Positions 1 to 10,606 of a stretch of DNA of 64,000 nt are shown here, piece by piece. Every line of letters begins with the position of its first letter. Within the stretch, counting starts at the first letter, position 1. Below the pieces are notes generated by a model, which worked only from the letters and a program-made list of their open reading frames with translations, made no database searches and was not told where the DNA came from. The stretch comes from Hirsutella rhossiliensis (Eukaryota; Ascomycota; Sordariomycetes; Hypocreales; Ophiocordycipitaceae). Made by a program: the position numbers and the translations under genes. The DNA lies in NCBI RefSeq assembly GCF_020360975.1, contig NW_025408667.1, positions 310,001 through 374,000 on the forward strand. Reading direction: 5' to 3'.

Positions 1-1898
1 CTTTTATAGAACCCTTTAAGGCTTAAAAGGTAGAAGCCCTTATTAGCTAGCTTAACCGCTATAAGACTTCCTTACTAATAGACCTTAAGGTAGCTATAGA
101 ATGCACCTATTAAAGGAAAGGCTTAAAAGGGGCCTTAGTTATAGACCTTACTTTCTATAGCTGTTTTAAGTAGCTAACCTAAGCTAACTTCCGCTTCCTA
201 AAAGCTATAAGCTTAGATTATAAGCCTATAGCCTTTAAAGCTAGCTTAAGGGGCCTTAATAAGCCCTTACTAGCTAGGCCTACTACTTATAACTATAGGA
301 AAGTAAACTAAAAGGTCTTTTTAAAATACTTAGCTAAGAAGAAATAAGACCTCCTTATAATTATAAAGAGGGCTATAAAAAGAAATAACTTAAAAGGGAT
401 AGCTTCCTTTTTAATAATAACCTTTATAAAGGCCTTAAATATAGCGATACTAAAAAAGAAGCCTTATAAGGGATCTAAGCCCTAGTAGACTAATATACTA
501 ACCTCCCTTTAAAAAGCCCTAAGCTTAGCTTAACGGGCCTATATACTAGTATAGGATAAGGAGAGCTAAAGGAGCTTTATAGAAGCTTAAAATAGCTTTA
601 AGTATACTATTAAGGCTATTAAAAAGTAATACTAAGAGAGCTTCTTAATAAAAGTAGTAGGAAAGGATATCTTTATAGCCTTTTCTTATACTAAGGCTAG
701 AGCTAAATATAGCCTTCCTAGTATCTTATATATAAAAGAAGGGATAAAGGTAAAAGCTAATACCTTTATAGAAAAATATAAGGCTTTCTTAATAACCCTT
801 TTTCTAACCTTAGACCTTAGCCCTAGCCCCCCCCCTTAGGCCCCCTTAATACCTAGAAAAAGAAGAGCCTCTAGGCTATATAAGTAGTAAGGGTATAGCT
901 AAGTAGGACTAGCTAAAGCTAAAGGACCCTAAGATTAAAAGGGCTATTTTTAGCTCTTTTAATAAGAAAGCCCTTAGCTTAAACTCCCTTAGCTTCCTCC
1001 TTATTTAATATACGTATAAGGCTATCCCTATAGTCTTTAATAGGGCCTATAAAGCCTTATTTAACTAAGAATACTACCTTAAAGGGTAGAAGGAAGCTAT
1101 AAGAATTATACTTCCTAAGTAAAATAAGTAAAACTATACTATCTTTAAGGCCTATAAAGTTATAAATTTACTTAACTACTTAAGAAAAGTCCTTAAAAAG
1201 CTATATACTACCTAGCTAAGCTACTTAGAAAATACAGCTAGGCTTTTAAACCCTATATAGCTAAGGGGACGAATATAGCGGTTAGCTATAAATATAGCCT
1301 TCCTTCTTTTATACTATATTTAAAAGAAGTAAGAGTTTAATTAGAAGGCTATTACTAGTACCCTCTTATTAGATATAAAGGGCGCCTTTAACTTTATATT
1401 AAAAGAATAGCTTATAAGGATCCTAAGGGAATTAAATATCCTTAAGGCCCTTATAAGCTAGGTAGACTACTTCCTTATTAAAAGGAAGATCTAGCTAGCT
1501 TTTAAGGGGTAAGTCTAGCCCCTTATAGACCTAGTAATAGGGTACTTTAAAGGTCCCTTATTAACCTTATTTTATTCCTCTTATATATAAAGGGAATACT
1601 AGCGGCTAAGAGTTACTAGCTATTTTATATAGATAACTTTAGTATCTTTATAATATTAACCTTAAATAATATATTAAAAAGAAGGTAGCTTCTATATAAG
1701 CTGCCTTTAAAGGGCTATCCCGCTTAACCTTTATATAAAAAAGCTTATTATTTAGAACCTTTAAGTAGCTCTACTAAGCCTATATAACCTCTATAGTAAA
1801 ATATAGAGCCTAAATTTAGTATAAGGGGCCTAAGACCTTAAAAAGCCTTATAAAGCCTTTTTAAAGGCTTTAAAACTAAGCTCTTTTAAAGGTCTTAA
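1..1898 (+). mobile_element. Degenerate Tad1-like LINE, copy 1 (partial)
   Basis: This is RIP-destroyed non-LTR retrotransposon sequence, colinear with the better preserved copy at 45,475-47,600. Reading through TAG/TAA, the stretch near 1,535-1,600 shows the reverse transcriptase block recognisable as G-x-L-Q-G-S-P-x-S-P-I-L-F. The catalytic Y-I-D-D-F-S-I block follows near 1,620-1,640, with its second Asp now AAC. About 240 bp present in the other copy (47,130-47,385) are missing after about 1,665, so this copy has an internal deletion. It begins before the window and is interrupted at 1,898 by the LTR of Gypsy element H; the 5 bp before that LTR are CTTAA. No intact frame exists. The family assignment is confident at the level of a LINE with a Tad1-style RT; the copy is certainly inactive. 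Confidence 0.8.
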
Positions 1899-2547
1899 TA
1901 TTATAAAGTAAAAGTATATATATAGGTACTATCTATAAGATAATATTAATAAGCTATATAGAGCTATTTTATATATAGCTAGCTTATATATATATATATA
2001 TAGGATCTAGCCCTTTATATATAATTATATAGCTTAGGCTATAGATTAAGCTTATAGCCTATAATAGTTAAAGACTCTTATATAATACCTTCCTTTTAGC
2101 GCGGCGCGGCGCCTCCTTATTAGCGGCTTCTATATAATTAAGCTTTAAGCCCCCTATACCGCTAGCTCTACCTTCCTCTCTTTTATTAATTATACTAGCC
2201 TTACTAGCCCTATTATCCCTACGCTTATTAACCTAGGTAGCTAGTACCTAACTCTATACCTATTAGCTAGCCGGCCGCTTAAATAAGGGCGTACTTTATT
2301 ATACGCACCCTTAGGCGGCTAGCGGCTAGCTTAGATATATATAAGCCTAAGGTTACCCGTTCCCTTAGCCTTAAATAGCCTCCTCTACTAAGGGGTATAA
2401 AAGGTAGTATCTTTTTTTCTTCTTTCTATCCCTTCTTTTCCTTTTTTAACTATAGTAGTAGTAGTAATAAGTAAGTTCCGCTTAACTTAAGGTATTAGTT
2501 TATTCCTAGCTATATAAGCCGCCCTATTAATATATACTTATAGTAAT
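1899..2547 (-). repeat. Left LTR of Gypsy element H (about 649 bp)
   Basis: The block starts TATTATAAAG (former TGTTATAAAG) and ends near TAGTAATA. It is closely repeated at 54,646-55,999, including the CG-rich string around 2,100-2,112 and the purine tract AGTAGTAGTAATAAGTAAG. It abuts LINE sequence on the left. On the right it runs into a body that resumes at 9,742 beyond element A, so I read it as the 3' LTR of the minus-strand Gypsy element H. The right edge is uncertain by about 10 bp. Confidence 0.65.
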
Positions 2548-2724
2548 AGCTATAGCTATAGTAATAGCTTTAATAATAATAATAACTTTAACTAGTAAGT
2601 TCCTTACCTTATAAAGTAAGAGGCTACGTTCTATTACGCTAGCTTTTATAATAAATATATCTACCTTTCCCTTCCTTACCTCTTTTTTCTTAAAGCGTAT
2701 AGAGTTATTCGTCGACGCTATACT

Positions 2725-3170
2725 TCTTATAAAGAGAGATACGAGAAGTATATATAAAATATATAAAGGTAAAATTAAAAGTAAGGGGTCGGATAGATAG
2801 GGCAGAGATATTTAATTCTTATAGGGGCAGTAATTACGGTAGGGGAGTAATTATTATATTTCCTTAATTATCCTTCTTTCCTTTATTAAACGCCCCTCTT
2901 TATACCTATCTAGTATCTTTATTAATAAAGAAGATCTTACTTAAAGAAGCTACTAATATCCTCTTAACTACCGAGCTTTTTACTAGGTTTTCCTATCCTT
3001 TCCAGCCGTTACTAGTATATCTTTATTATCTCTTACTACCTCTATAAGAAGCTATCGCTACTTTTACTTCCCCTTATACCCCTACCCTCCTCTTTATACC
3101 TTAGCTTCCTTAGTCCCTCTTACTATAGGATATCTCTAAGAACTATAAATTTAAGCTACGCTTCGCGATA
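2725..3170 (-). repeat. Left LTR (3' LTR) of Copia A
   Basis: It is repeated at 9,260-9,736, 13,237-13,712, 28,601-29,076, 29,846-30,319 and 62,889-63,365. On the coding strand it begins TATCGCGAAG (former TGTCGCGAAG) and ends TTATAAGA (TTTACGAGA in less mutated copies). This copy lacks about 30 bp present in the right LTR. Confidence 0.85.
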
Positions 3171-4407
3171 TACCCCCTTAGCTATAGCCTGCTCTTATAG
3201 TAAGGGCATAGCTAATATAGCTTCGGGTTAGTAAGCGTATAGAGGAGGTTCTTAGCTCTATACTTATCCTTTTACTTAAGGAAAGTAAGGGCCCTTTTAG
3301 GTCCCTAGGCTCTTTTAGACCTACTTAAGGAATAGGGGCCTAAAGAGGGGAAAGTCTTATAAGAAAGGGGGCCTTCTTTAAAGGGAGAAACTTAATTAAA
3401 TAAGGGGCCCTCTAAAAGGAAGACCTCCTTCTTTTCTTTAGCTATAGACGTTACCTTCTTATACGGGCTATTAGCTCTTCTTATATACTCTTAAGGCGGG
3501 CCTTTAAAAATAGCTTCTTACGAAAGTCTTCTAGCTTAATTTACTATAAAAAGATAGCTAGCTTTTACTTTAGTAAGGGCTTCGTAAGACCGTTTACTTT
3601 TATCGATACTATTAAAACCTAATAGACGGAAATAAGTCCCCTTTAAACTTCTTAGCGTAACTAATACTAGTATATATCGATATATTATAGCTAGGTTAAT
3701 AGCTTACTATTTTCCTTTATAAGAATCTATATAGTCTATATATTATTATATTCTATAGATAATAGGGTCGAAATTTATAGTTATAGAGATATTAGTAGCT
3801 AGCTAAGGAAAATAGCTTCCTTTAAAGCTTTTAAAAGAGCTAGTAGCTTTACCTTTATACTTAAAGTTATAATAGTAGCTTACTTTAAAGCTCTCTAAGT
3901 AATAGTTCCTTTAAAAAGGGATATAATATACCTTAATAAGCTCTTTCTATCTAAGGAATTATCTATAAAGGACGAATCGCTTAAATAAAAGAGGATTTTA
4001 GTAGCTAGTTTCCTTCCCTACCCTTTTAGGCGTAGACTATATAATCTTATTAAATAGAAATAAAGTATAGCTTAGTCTACTACTTCTTAGTACCTAGGGC
4101 TAGGATTCTAGTTATACCTAGCTAGCTAATAGACCGTAAAATAGATGTCCGGACTAGTAAAAATAGCTAAAAAAAAGTAGGGAGCCTACCTTCTATTAAT
4201 ATAGGTGTTTCTCTTACTCCCTAACTTAAAAGGACGGATTAAGTAAAAGCTCTTTATTTAATATAAGCGTAGAAGGAAGCTTCTTATAAAGGGAATTAAG
4301 GAGGAATTTATAAGCGACCTTATCGATATAGGCGTCTTAGGTAAGCTAGATAGTTTATTAGGACCTATTTTAAAGGATTTAAATCCCTAGGAACTACTTT
4401 AGCTCCC

Positions 4408-5104
4408 TATAAAAATACACCCTTATATTTCTCTTTTACTATTATAAAGAAATAATAAGTATAGGGAGGCTCTATAAAATAAGTAAGTAAAAAGAGGCTC
4501 TATAATATAGTCTAAGGGAATAACCCTTAAAGATAAAAGACCTCTATTAGATATCTATAGCTTCCTTTAAGAAAGGCAGGGCGAGATAAGCCTATCTTAA
4601 TAAATAGAAATATATATTTTATATATAAGCTAATTATAAGTAAAACGGATACCTTATTGCCTATTTTAGCCTAGCGGTTCTAAAGATATCCGTAATACGA
4701 GAATAGGTAGGGCATAGAATATTCTAGTTAAATCTACTACTTATACTAGAACCTATAGTCTTATATTAACTATTACGCTATATTTAGACCGCCTACTAAG
4801 TTCGGAAGATATACTATAGATAGAGTTTTTTAAGTACTATAGAATATACTAGAACGCGGACTAATTAGTTTACTAGTAGGCGAGTAATAGTCTATAAAAG
4901 ATAAAGGATTTCCTTAGGAGTAGTAGATAAAATAAGTAAGTTAGTAAGTATCTTTTATAAGGCTATTCTTTTAATATATAATTTAGCCCCTTATATTCTC
5001 GTTATAAATTCTAGACTAAATTCTACCCTATACTCCTTCGACCTTTCTTTCCGCTTATATTATTAATTACTTAATCTTAAACTTATTACTTATACCTTTT
5101 AATA
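4408..5104. repeat. Solo LTR inside Copia A (697 bp)
   Basis: This block is absent from the otherwise colinear copy B (compare 14,965-14,990). It starts TATAAAAATA and ends TTTTAATA, which fits former TG...CA ends after RIP. It is flanked by the exact 5-bp duplication CTCCC at 4,403-4,407 and 5,105-5,109. No second copy of this LTR was seen in the window, so the parent element is unknown. Confidence 0.75.
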
Positions 5105-8100
5105 CTCCCCTAGCCTAGTTATCTTATACTTTTATTATAGGCCTTTTATAGCCTTCTTAGTAGTTACTTCTTTTTCTTTTAGGTATGCCTAGATAATATT
5201 ATCGATATAGAAAAAGACCGAAATATTTCCCTTTTATATTATATACGGTTCCTAAGGGACTTTCTTAAAGCCCAGGGCTTTAATAAAACCTATAAAATAC
5301 TATTACTAAAGAAGGGGTAATCTTTATAGTTTATATAAAGCTTTCTTAAGCTATAGAACCTTTCTTAGCTATTAAAAGCTTAGTAAAAGGCGTATATAAA
5401 TAACTTCTTTTTCCTTAAAGGGATAGTTAATAAAGGCGTTAATAGTATCTATCTAATTAAGTTCGAGGTCGAATTTTACTACTAATACTATAAGGGTTTA
5501 ATAAGATATCCCTACTAAGGTAGTTGCCTTAGTAGGTAAATCCCTATTTTCCTATTAATTCCTATAGATAACTAGCTAGGCCTTATACTTTTAAAGGAAG
5601 CTTTATTTATTAGTCTTATAGATAAAGACCTACTTATAGCTAAGGACCTATTTTCCTCTTACCTTTTCTTTAAGGACCTCTTTAAAAGACCCTATCTCTT
5701 TATATAAGGCTAGGTAGTCTTTCTAGGCCTAGAAAAACTAGTCTTTAAAGGGGTGTTTTTCTAACTACTTTTATTTTACTAGTAGGTCCGGGAGGTGTCT
5801 TTTATATACCTTCCTTACTAATAGAGGCTTAAAAAGCTAGCCTACTATAAATTCTCTATAGGAACCGTTTTCTATAGGCGTTAGATAGAAGTTAGAAAAA
5901 CAATTAAAATAAGAGAGAGGTTAGTCTTCTTTAGTAACTATATCGGGCCCTATACTTTCCTTTACTTCTTAAAGTAGGGATAAAAAGGCAGCTAGGTAAT
6001 CCTTTAAGAGAGGTACCTTTCCTACCCCCTTAAGGGTCGAGATAAGAAGACTAATAGAAAAAGCTACTTTTAGATCTTCGTCTTATATAAGAGGCATAGG
6101 GAGGTAGGCGTATTCTAGCTCTACCGCTTTCCTATAGTCTCCTTCTTTATTTAGATTATTTAATTTAGTAGCTTCCTCTTCTTTAAAGTTAGCGTTATCC
6201 TTAACTACTTTAATATTAGTTTCTTCTTCCGTTTCCTTATCTAGGACCTCTTCTTAAGACTATTAAAAATAAGGGATTTAGATCTTTTAAATTAAGTAAC
6301 GTTATAAGAGTAAGAGGGGCTACTAATCCCTCTTTCTATTAAAGAAGCTAGATTTATTAAAATTTATATCCTTAGTTAAGATAACCTTTTATAGAAAAGA
6401 AATCTAAATCTAAAAGATATTTATAAAATTATAACTAACGAGGTAACTAATAAAGGCTCTTAGATTAAGCTTTCTTTTCTTCTTCCTTTTTAACTATATA
6501 TCGGTAGTTATAGCGTATACCTTATAGCTATAGGTATAAAGGTAGGCTAGTAAAGCTATCTTCTTTATTAAGAGCTCGAGGGGAGATTTCTAGCTTATTC
6601 CTTAGGTCTTAAAAAAGGTCTCTAGGTCCCTATAGTCCCTTAGGCCCCTAGGGTCCCTTAGGGTCCGGTTCTAAAAGTAATAGGCGGTCTTAACGACTTT
6701 CCTTTAAAGGTTATAGGGAAGCCTTATAGTAAGTCTTATTATATAGGCCCTTTCTATAATAGTACCCCTTAAATCTTTCTACCCCTCCGTTCTAGGCCTA
6801 GGTATATAGTGCTAATAGGAAGGGTAAAATACCCCTTTTTCGAAGCTAATTTAAGATATCCTTTATAAATAACTCTTTATTAAATTATATCTTCTTTACC
6901 TTATAGCTAAAGTAGGATTTTATTTAGTTAATAAAGTCCTAGAGGGTAAACTAGTTATACTTACTTAGGTAGGTCTATAAGAAATAAGGGAAAATTATTC
7001 TTAAAAAAGCGTCTATAAAAAGCATTACTTTAATAAAGCTTTCCTAGTCCTTAGAAACATCGGTCTATTAACCTAAATTTCCTTATATAGCTAGTCCGGC
7101 TATAAAGGGGTTCGTTTAAAAATTCGTCTCTTAGTCTTTCCTTAGCTATAGTAATTATATTTAACGGTCTTTAAGCCCTTTATTTATACGCCCTATTAAT
7201 AGCCTAGCTTATATAAAGCTAGGGGGCCTAGGTAACTAAGTTATATATACTAAAGAAGACCGTCTCTTTAGGCTACTAAAAGAGGGTCTTTTATAGTAGA
7301 CCTATTTTTCTTAGTAGGGAGAGCTAACTTCTTAAGAGATTCCTTCCTAAGGATAGGTCGGAATTTAAGAATAAATTAACTAAATTTCTCTTTAATAAGC
7401 CTACTTATTTAATCCTTTTAGACTAGCCTTATAGGCTTAGAAATCGTATCTTAGAAGATTCCTTCCTTTTAAAGAAGTTAAAAGGAAATTAAGCTCGTTA
7501 TAAATTAAGGGTAAAAAGCTACCCTTTTTCGTTAAAGAATTAATATAGACCTATTAGGTAATTCTATTATAATATTTACCCTTCTATACCCCTCTATCTA
7601 TATAGTTAATTCCCCGGTAATAAGGTATTTCCTTTATACCTTCTTAAAGGACCGGAATTATAAGAGGGTATTATAGATATCGAGGGAAGTACTAGAGTTA
7701 AGGATAGCTAATTTTCGTAGGGGATAGTTAGAGGGTCTTAACGGGCGGTCTTACTAGTCTATAGGGAAGATAAAGGCTAGAATTACTATACTAACGATTT
7801 TTCCTCGAATTTATAGCTCGAATAAGGGTAGTAGCGTTAGTTATTATTTCTTAGTAACCCGAATCTCGTCTATCTTCTTCTATAACGAGGGGTCCTCCTT
7901 AAGAGACTTTTTAATAACGTCTTTTAGTCCTTTAAGAGGCGTAATTCTAAAAGGTCGACTTTCCTTAAAGACCTACTAGTAGTCTTTTAGCCTATAGGGC
8001 CTTTTATACGCTTAGTAGGTAGGTCGATTCCTCCTTATTTATTATCTCTTCGAAGAGTCCTCGTCCCTTTCTATAAGGTCTACTTAAAAACCCCCCTTTT

Positions 8101-9259
8101 ATATACCTTATTACTAATTTTAACGAGGTTCGATTTTAACTAGTTCCTTGATTTTTCGACTAACGGACTAAAAGGTCTATTAAGGGACTAGTTAGGCCGG
8201 ACGGACTAACGGGGCCGGGGCCGGGGCTAGGCCCGGAGTAAGATACAAAGCTAGGGCTAGGGCAGCAGCTATAGTTAAAGACAGCGTTAAGGCTCTTAAG
8301 GGAGGAGGAGCTAGAGGGGTAGCAGCTATAGTAGTAGTAGTAGGGGCTATAGTAAGAGGGGCTATAGTAGCTATAGGGGCAGTAGGTCGAGCTATCTAAG
8401 TCGAGTGCTAGCTATAAAGGAATAAGACTACTTATTATTATACTTTAGTAGCTTCTTTATTTAGTTCCTAGCTAGCTTCTTAAAAGATAGTTAAGTAACT
8501 ATTACTAATAAGCTTTATTAGTAGAGATATATCCTATAGCTACTAGCTAGAAAGAGCTTTTATTAAGAAGTATTAGTTAGCTTCTTTAAGGAGTTCTTCT
8601 TACTTAGCTAGCTATAAAGAAGCTAGTAGGTTCTTAGTAAAAAAGGCTCCTAGGTCTACTATATAGGTCTTCTTAATACGGTTAGTTATATAGCCCCTTA
8701 AGGGAGCTATTAAGGTCTCGAGCTTTAAAAGCTACTACCTAAGAGTCTCTTCTTCTTAAAGAGAGATTAGCTTTATAGTACTAATAGATTCCGTTATCGC
8801 TAAACGTATAGTAGTTAGTAGCTTCGTCTTATAAAGGTATTCCTTATAGTAACTCTCGTAGTTACCTAAGGTAGTAGAAAAAGCTCTTTATTATATAGAG
8901 GTTAGCTTAGAGAAGAAGGAAGCTCCCTCTATAAATTCCGTTGCCCTAGGATAAAGAGAGGGCTAGAAAGGGTCCTACTTCTTAAAGAAAACTAAATTAT
9001 AGATAGTTTTATCTATATAAGCCTATAGCTCCTTTACCTACTTATCTTAATCTTAAGGGTCTATAAGAATCGTTTTATAGACTATAAGAGTAGTAAAGGA
9101 ATTAATTTTCGATATTATTATAAAAGAAGAAGTAAAAAAGTTAGTTAAAAATCGGCCTTTTTAGTAAGAGGGGTAAAAAGAAGCTATAAGGGATATAAGG
9201 AAGGTGCCTTTTATAGTAGCTAGAAGGTATAGGAATTCTATTCCTCCTAGGCTTATAAC

Positions 9260-9736
9260 TCTAGTAAAAAAAGATATAAGAAGTATATATAAAATATATA
9301 AAGGTAAGATTAAAAGTAAGGGATCGGATAAGTAAGGCAGAAATATTTAATTCTTATAAAGGCAATAATTATAGTAAGGGAGTAATTATTATATTTTCTT
9401 TATTATCCTTCTATCCTTTATTTAACGTTTATCTTTATACTTATTTAGTATCTTTATTAATAAAGAAGATCCTACTTAAAGAAGCTATTAATATCCTCTT
9501 AACTACTAAGCTTTTTACTAGTTTTTCCCCTCCTTTCTAGCTATTACTAGTATATCTTTATTATCTCTCGCTACCTTTATAGGAAGGTATCGCTACTTTT
9601 ACTTCCCCTCTTACCTTTACCCTTTACTCTATACCTCCTTTTAGCTCCTTCTTCTAAATATATTTTTTAGCTTCCTTAGTCCTTCTTACTATAGGATATC
9701 TCTAAGAACTATAAAATTAAGCTACGCTTTATAATA
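9260..9736 (-). repeat. Right LTR (5' LTR) of Copia A, 477 bp
   Basis: It is the same length as the LTR at 62,889-63,365. The end nearest 9,736 shows the former CGCGATA turned into TATAATA by RIP, followed directly by ATACT, the right target duplication of the element. Confidence 0.85.
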
Positions 9737-9899
9737 ATACTAGCCGCGGCTAATAATAGCTCCGCCGCTACTACCGCTCTTACTTATTCCCTTACTACTA
9801 CGCCTACTATTGCTACTATTACTTTTACTATACTAGCTACCTTTATATCGCCTTTTAAGGAAACAACGCTATCTTTACCGCTACCTATAACGCCTAGCC

Positions 9900-10606
9900 T
9901 CTTAGCCCCTACCTTTATCTCTACTACCCTTATAAGTCTATAGTTAAGTAAGCGTAATAAACGTTTTCTATTAACCTCTTAAAGTATAAGTGCTAGGTAT
10001 AAGCTAGAGCCGCTTACGCGGCCCCCTATATATAGTATATATTATAGGAGCTCCCTTATACTAACTAAGTTAGGCGCCGCCGCGGCGGTAGCTACTACTA
10101 ATATATATATACTAGCCGCGCTTATAAGTCGGCGCTTCTTATCTTACTTACTATAGCGTTAGCTTAAAAGGCTAGTATATATAGGTAAATATAAGGAGCT
10201 ATTAAGAAGCCCCTTACTACTACTATAGCTGCTTACTATAACCTCCGCGCCCTAGAGCGCTAAGGGCTTATCCTTAAGTAAGTTCTTTCCCCTTTACTCT
10301 CTTACTTTTATTACTAACTCCCTTAGTACTAAGGATACTACCTTTATCGCCTTATTAGCGGTCCCTTTAGCTCTCCCCGCCGCCGCTGCTATTACTACCC
10401 TTGCCGCCGCTACTAGAGCTAGCCGCCGCCCTTTTACCCTTAGAGCCGCTGCCGCTACCGACTAGTATATAGGCTTAGAGGGCTAACTTAGCGCCCTAGA
10501 AAGCGCCGCCGCCGCTACTAAGGAGGAGGCTAATAAAGATAATAATAATAATAATAATAGTAAGGATAAGGGTACTAATAATAAGGAATAGGCCTAGGTA
10601 TTTTAA
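9900..10606 (+). pseudogene. Antisense cysteine-motif ORF of Gypsy H
   Basis: The plus strand, opposite to pol, shows a long frame interrupted only by TAG/TAA. At 10,027-10,125 it reads a block homologous to 33,136-33,231 of element G: codons that would be Cys-x2-Cys, a conserved L-Q-x-L-P-Y-x-N-Q, then G-S-C, and finally S-R-A-C-K. Several Cys positions are now TAT/TAC, so their identity is inferred. After at least one frameshift it continues as an Ala-rich segment, an L-E-G-Q-L-S-A-L-E helix-like stretch and an acidic/Asn-rich tail, and ends at TAA 10,604-10,606. Codon-like structure shared with G argues for a real former protein. Function is unknown; zinc binding is an inference. Confidence 0.6.

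Larger units (their letters stand above)
2725..9736 (-). mobile_element. Complete Copia retrotransposon A (RIPed)
   Basis: The element is bounded by the 5-bp target-site duplication ATACT (2,720-2,724 and 9,737-9,741), with LTRs at 2,725-3,170 and 9,260-9,736. Coding is on the minus strand. Around 5,195-5,225 the RT signature F-Y-I-D-D-I-I is visible, preceded by the E-P-C-type motif typical of Ty1/Copia; 8,100-9,250 corresponds to gag. Next to the right LTR, at 9,242-9,259, the minus strand reads GTTATAAGCC, the internal initiator-tRNA-Met (half-tRNA) primer binding site used by many Copia elements. A 697-bp solo LTR lies inside at 4,408-5,104. Further copies or pieces occur at 13,237-29,076, 29,846-30,319, 39,740-50,995, 57,005-57,983 and 62,889-64,000. 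It is saturated with RIP stops and is not functional. Confidence 0.85.

Noticed and set aside
1988..2004. TATATA runs (also near 11,664 and 35,030) as promoters
   Set aside because: They are RIP-generated simple AT tracts inside dead elements with no gene downstream.
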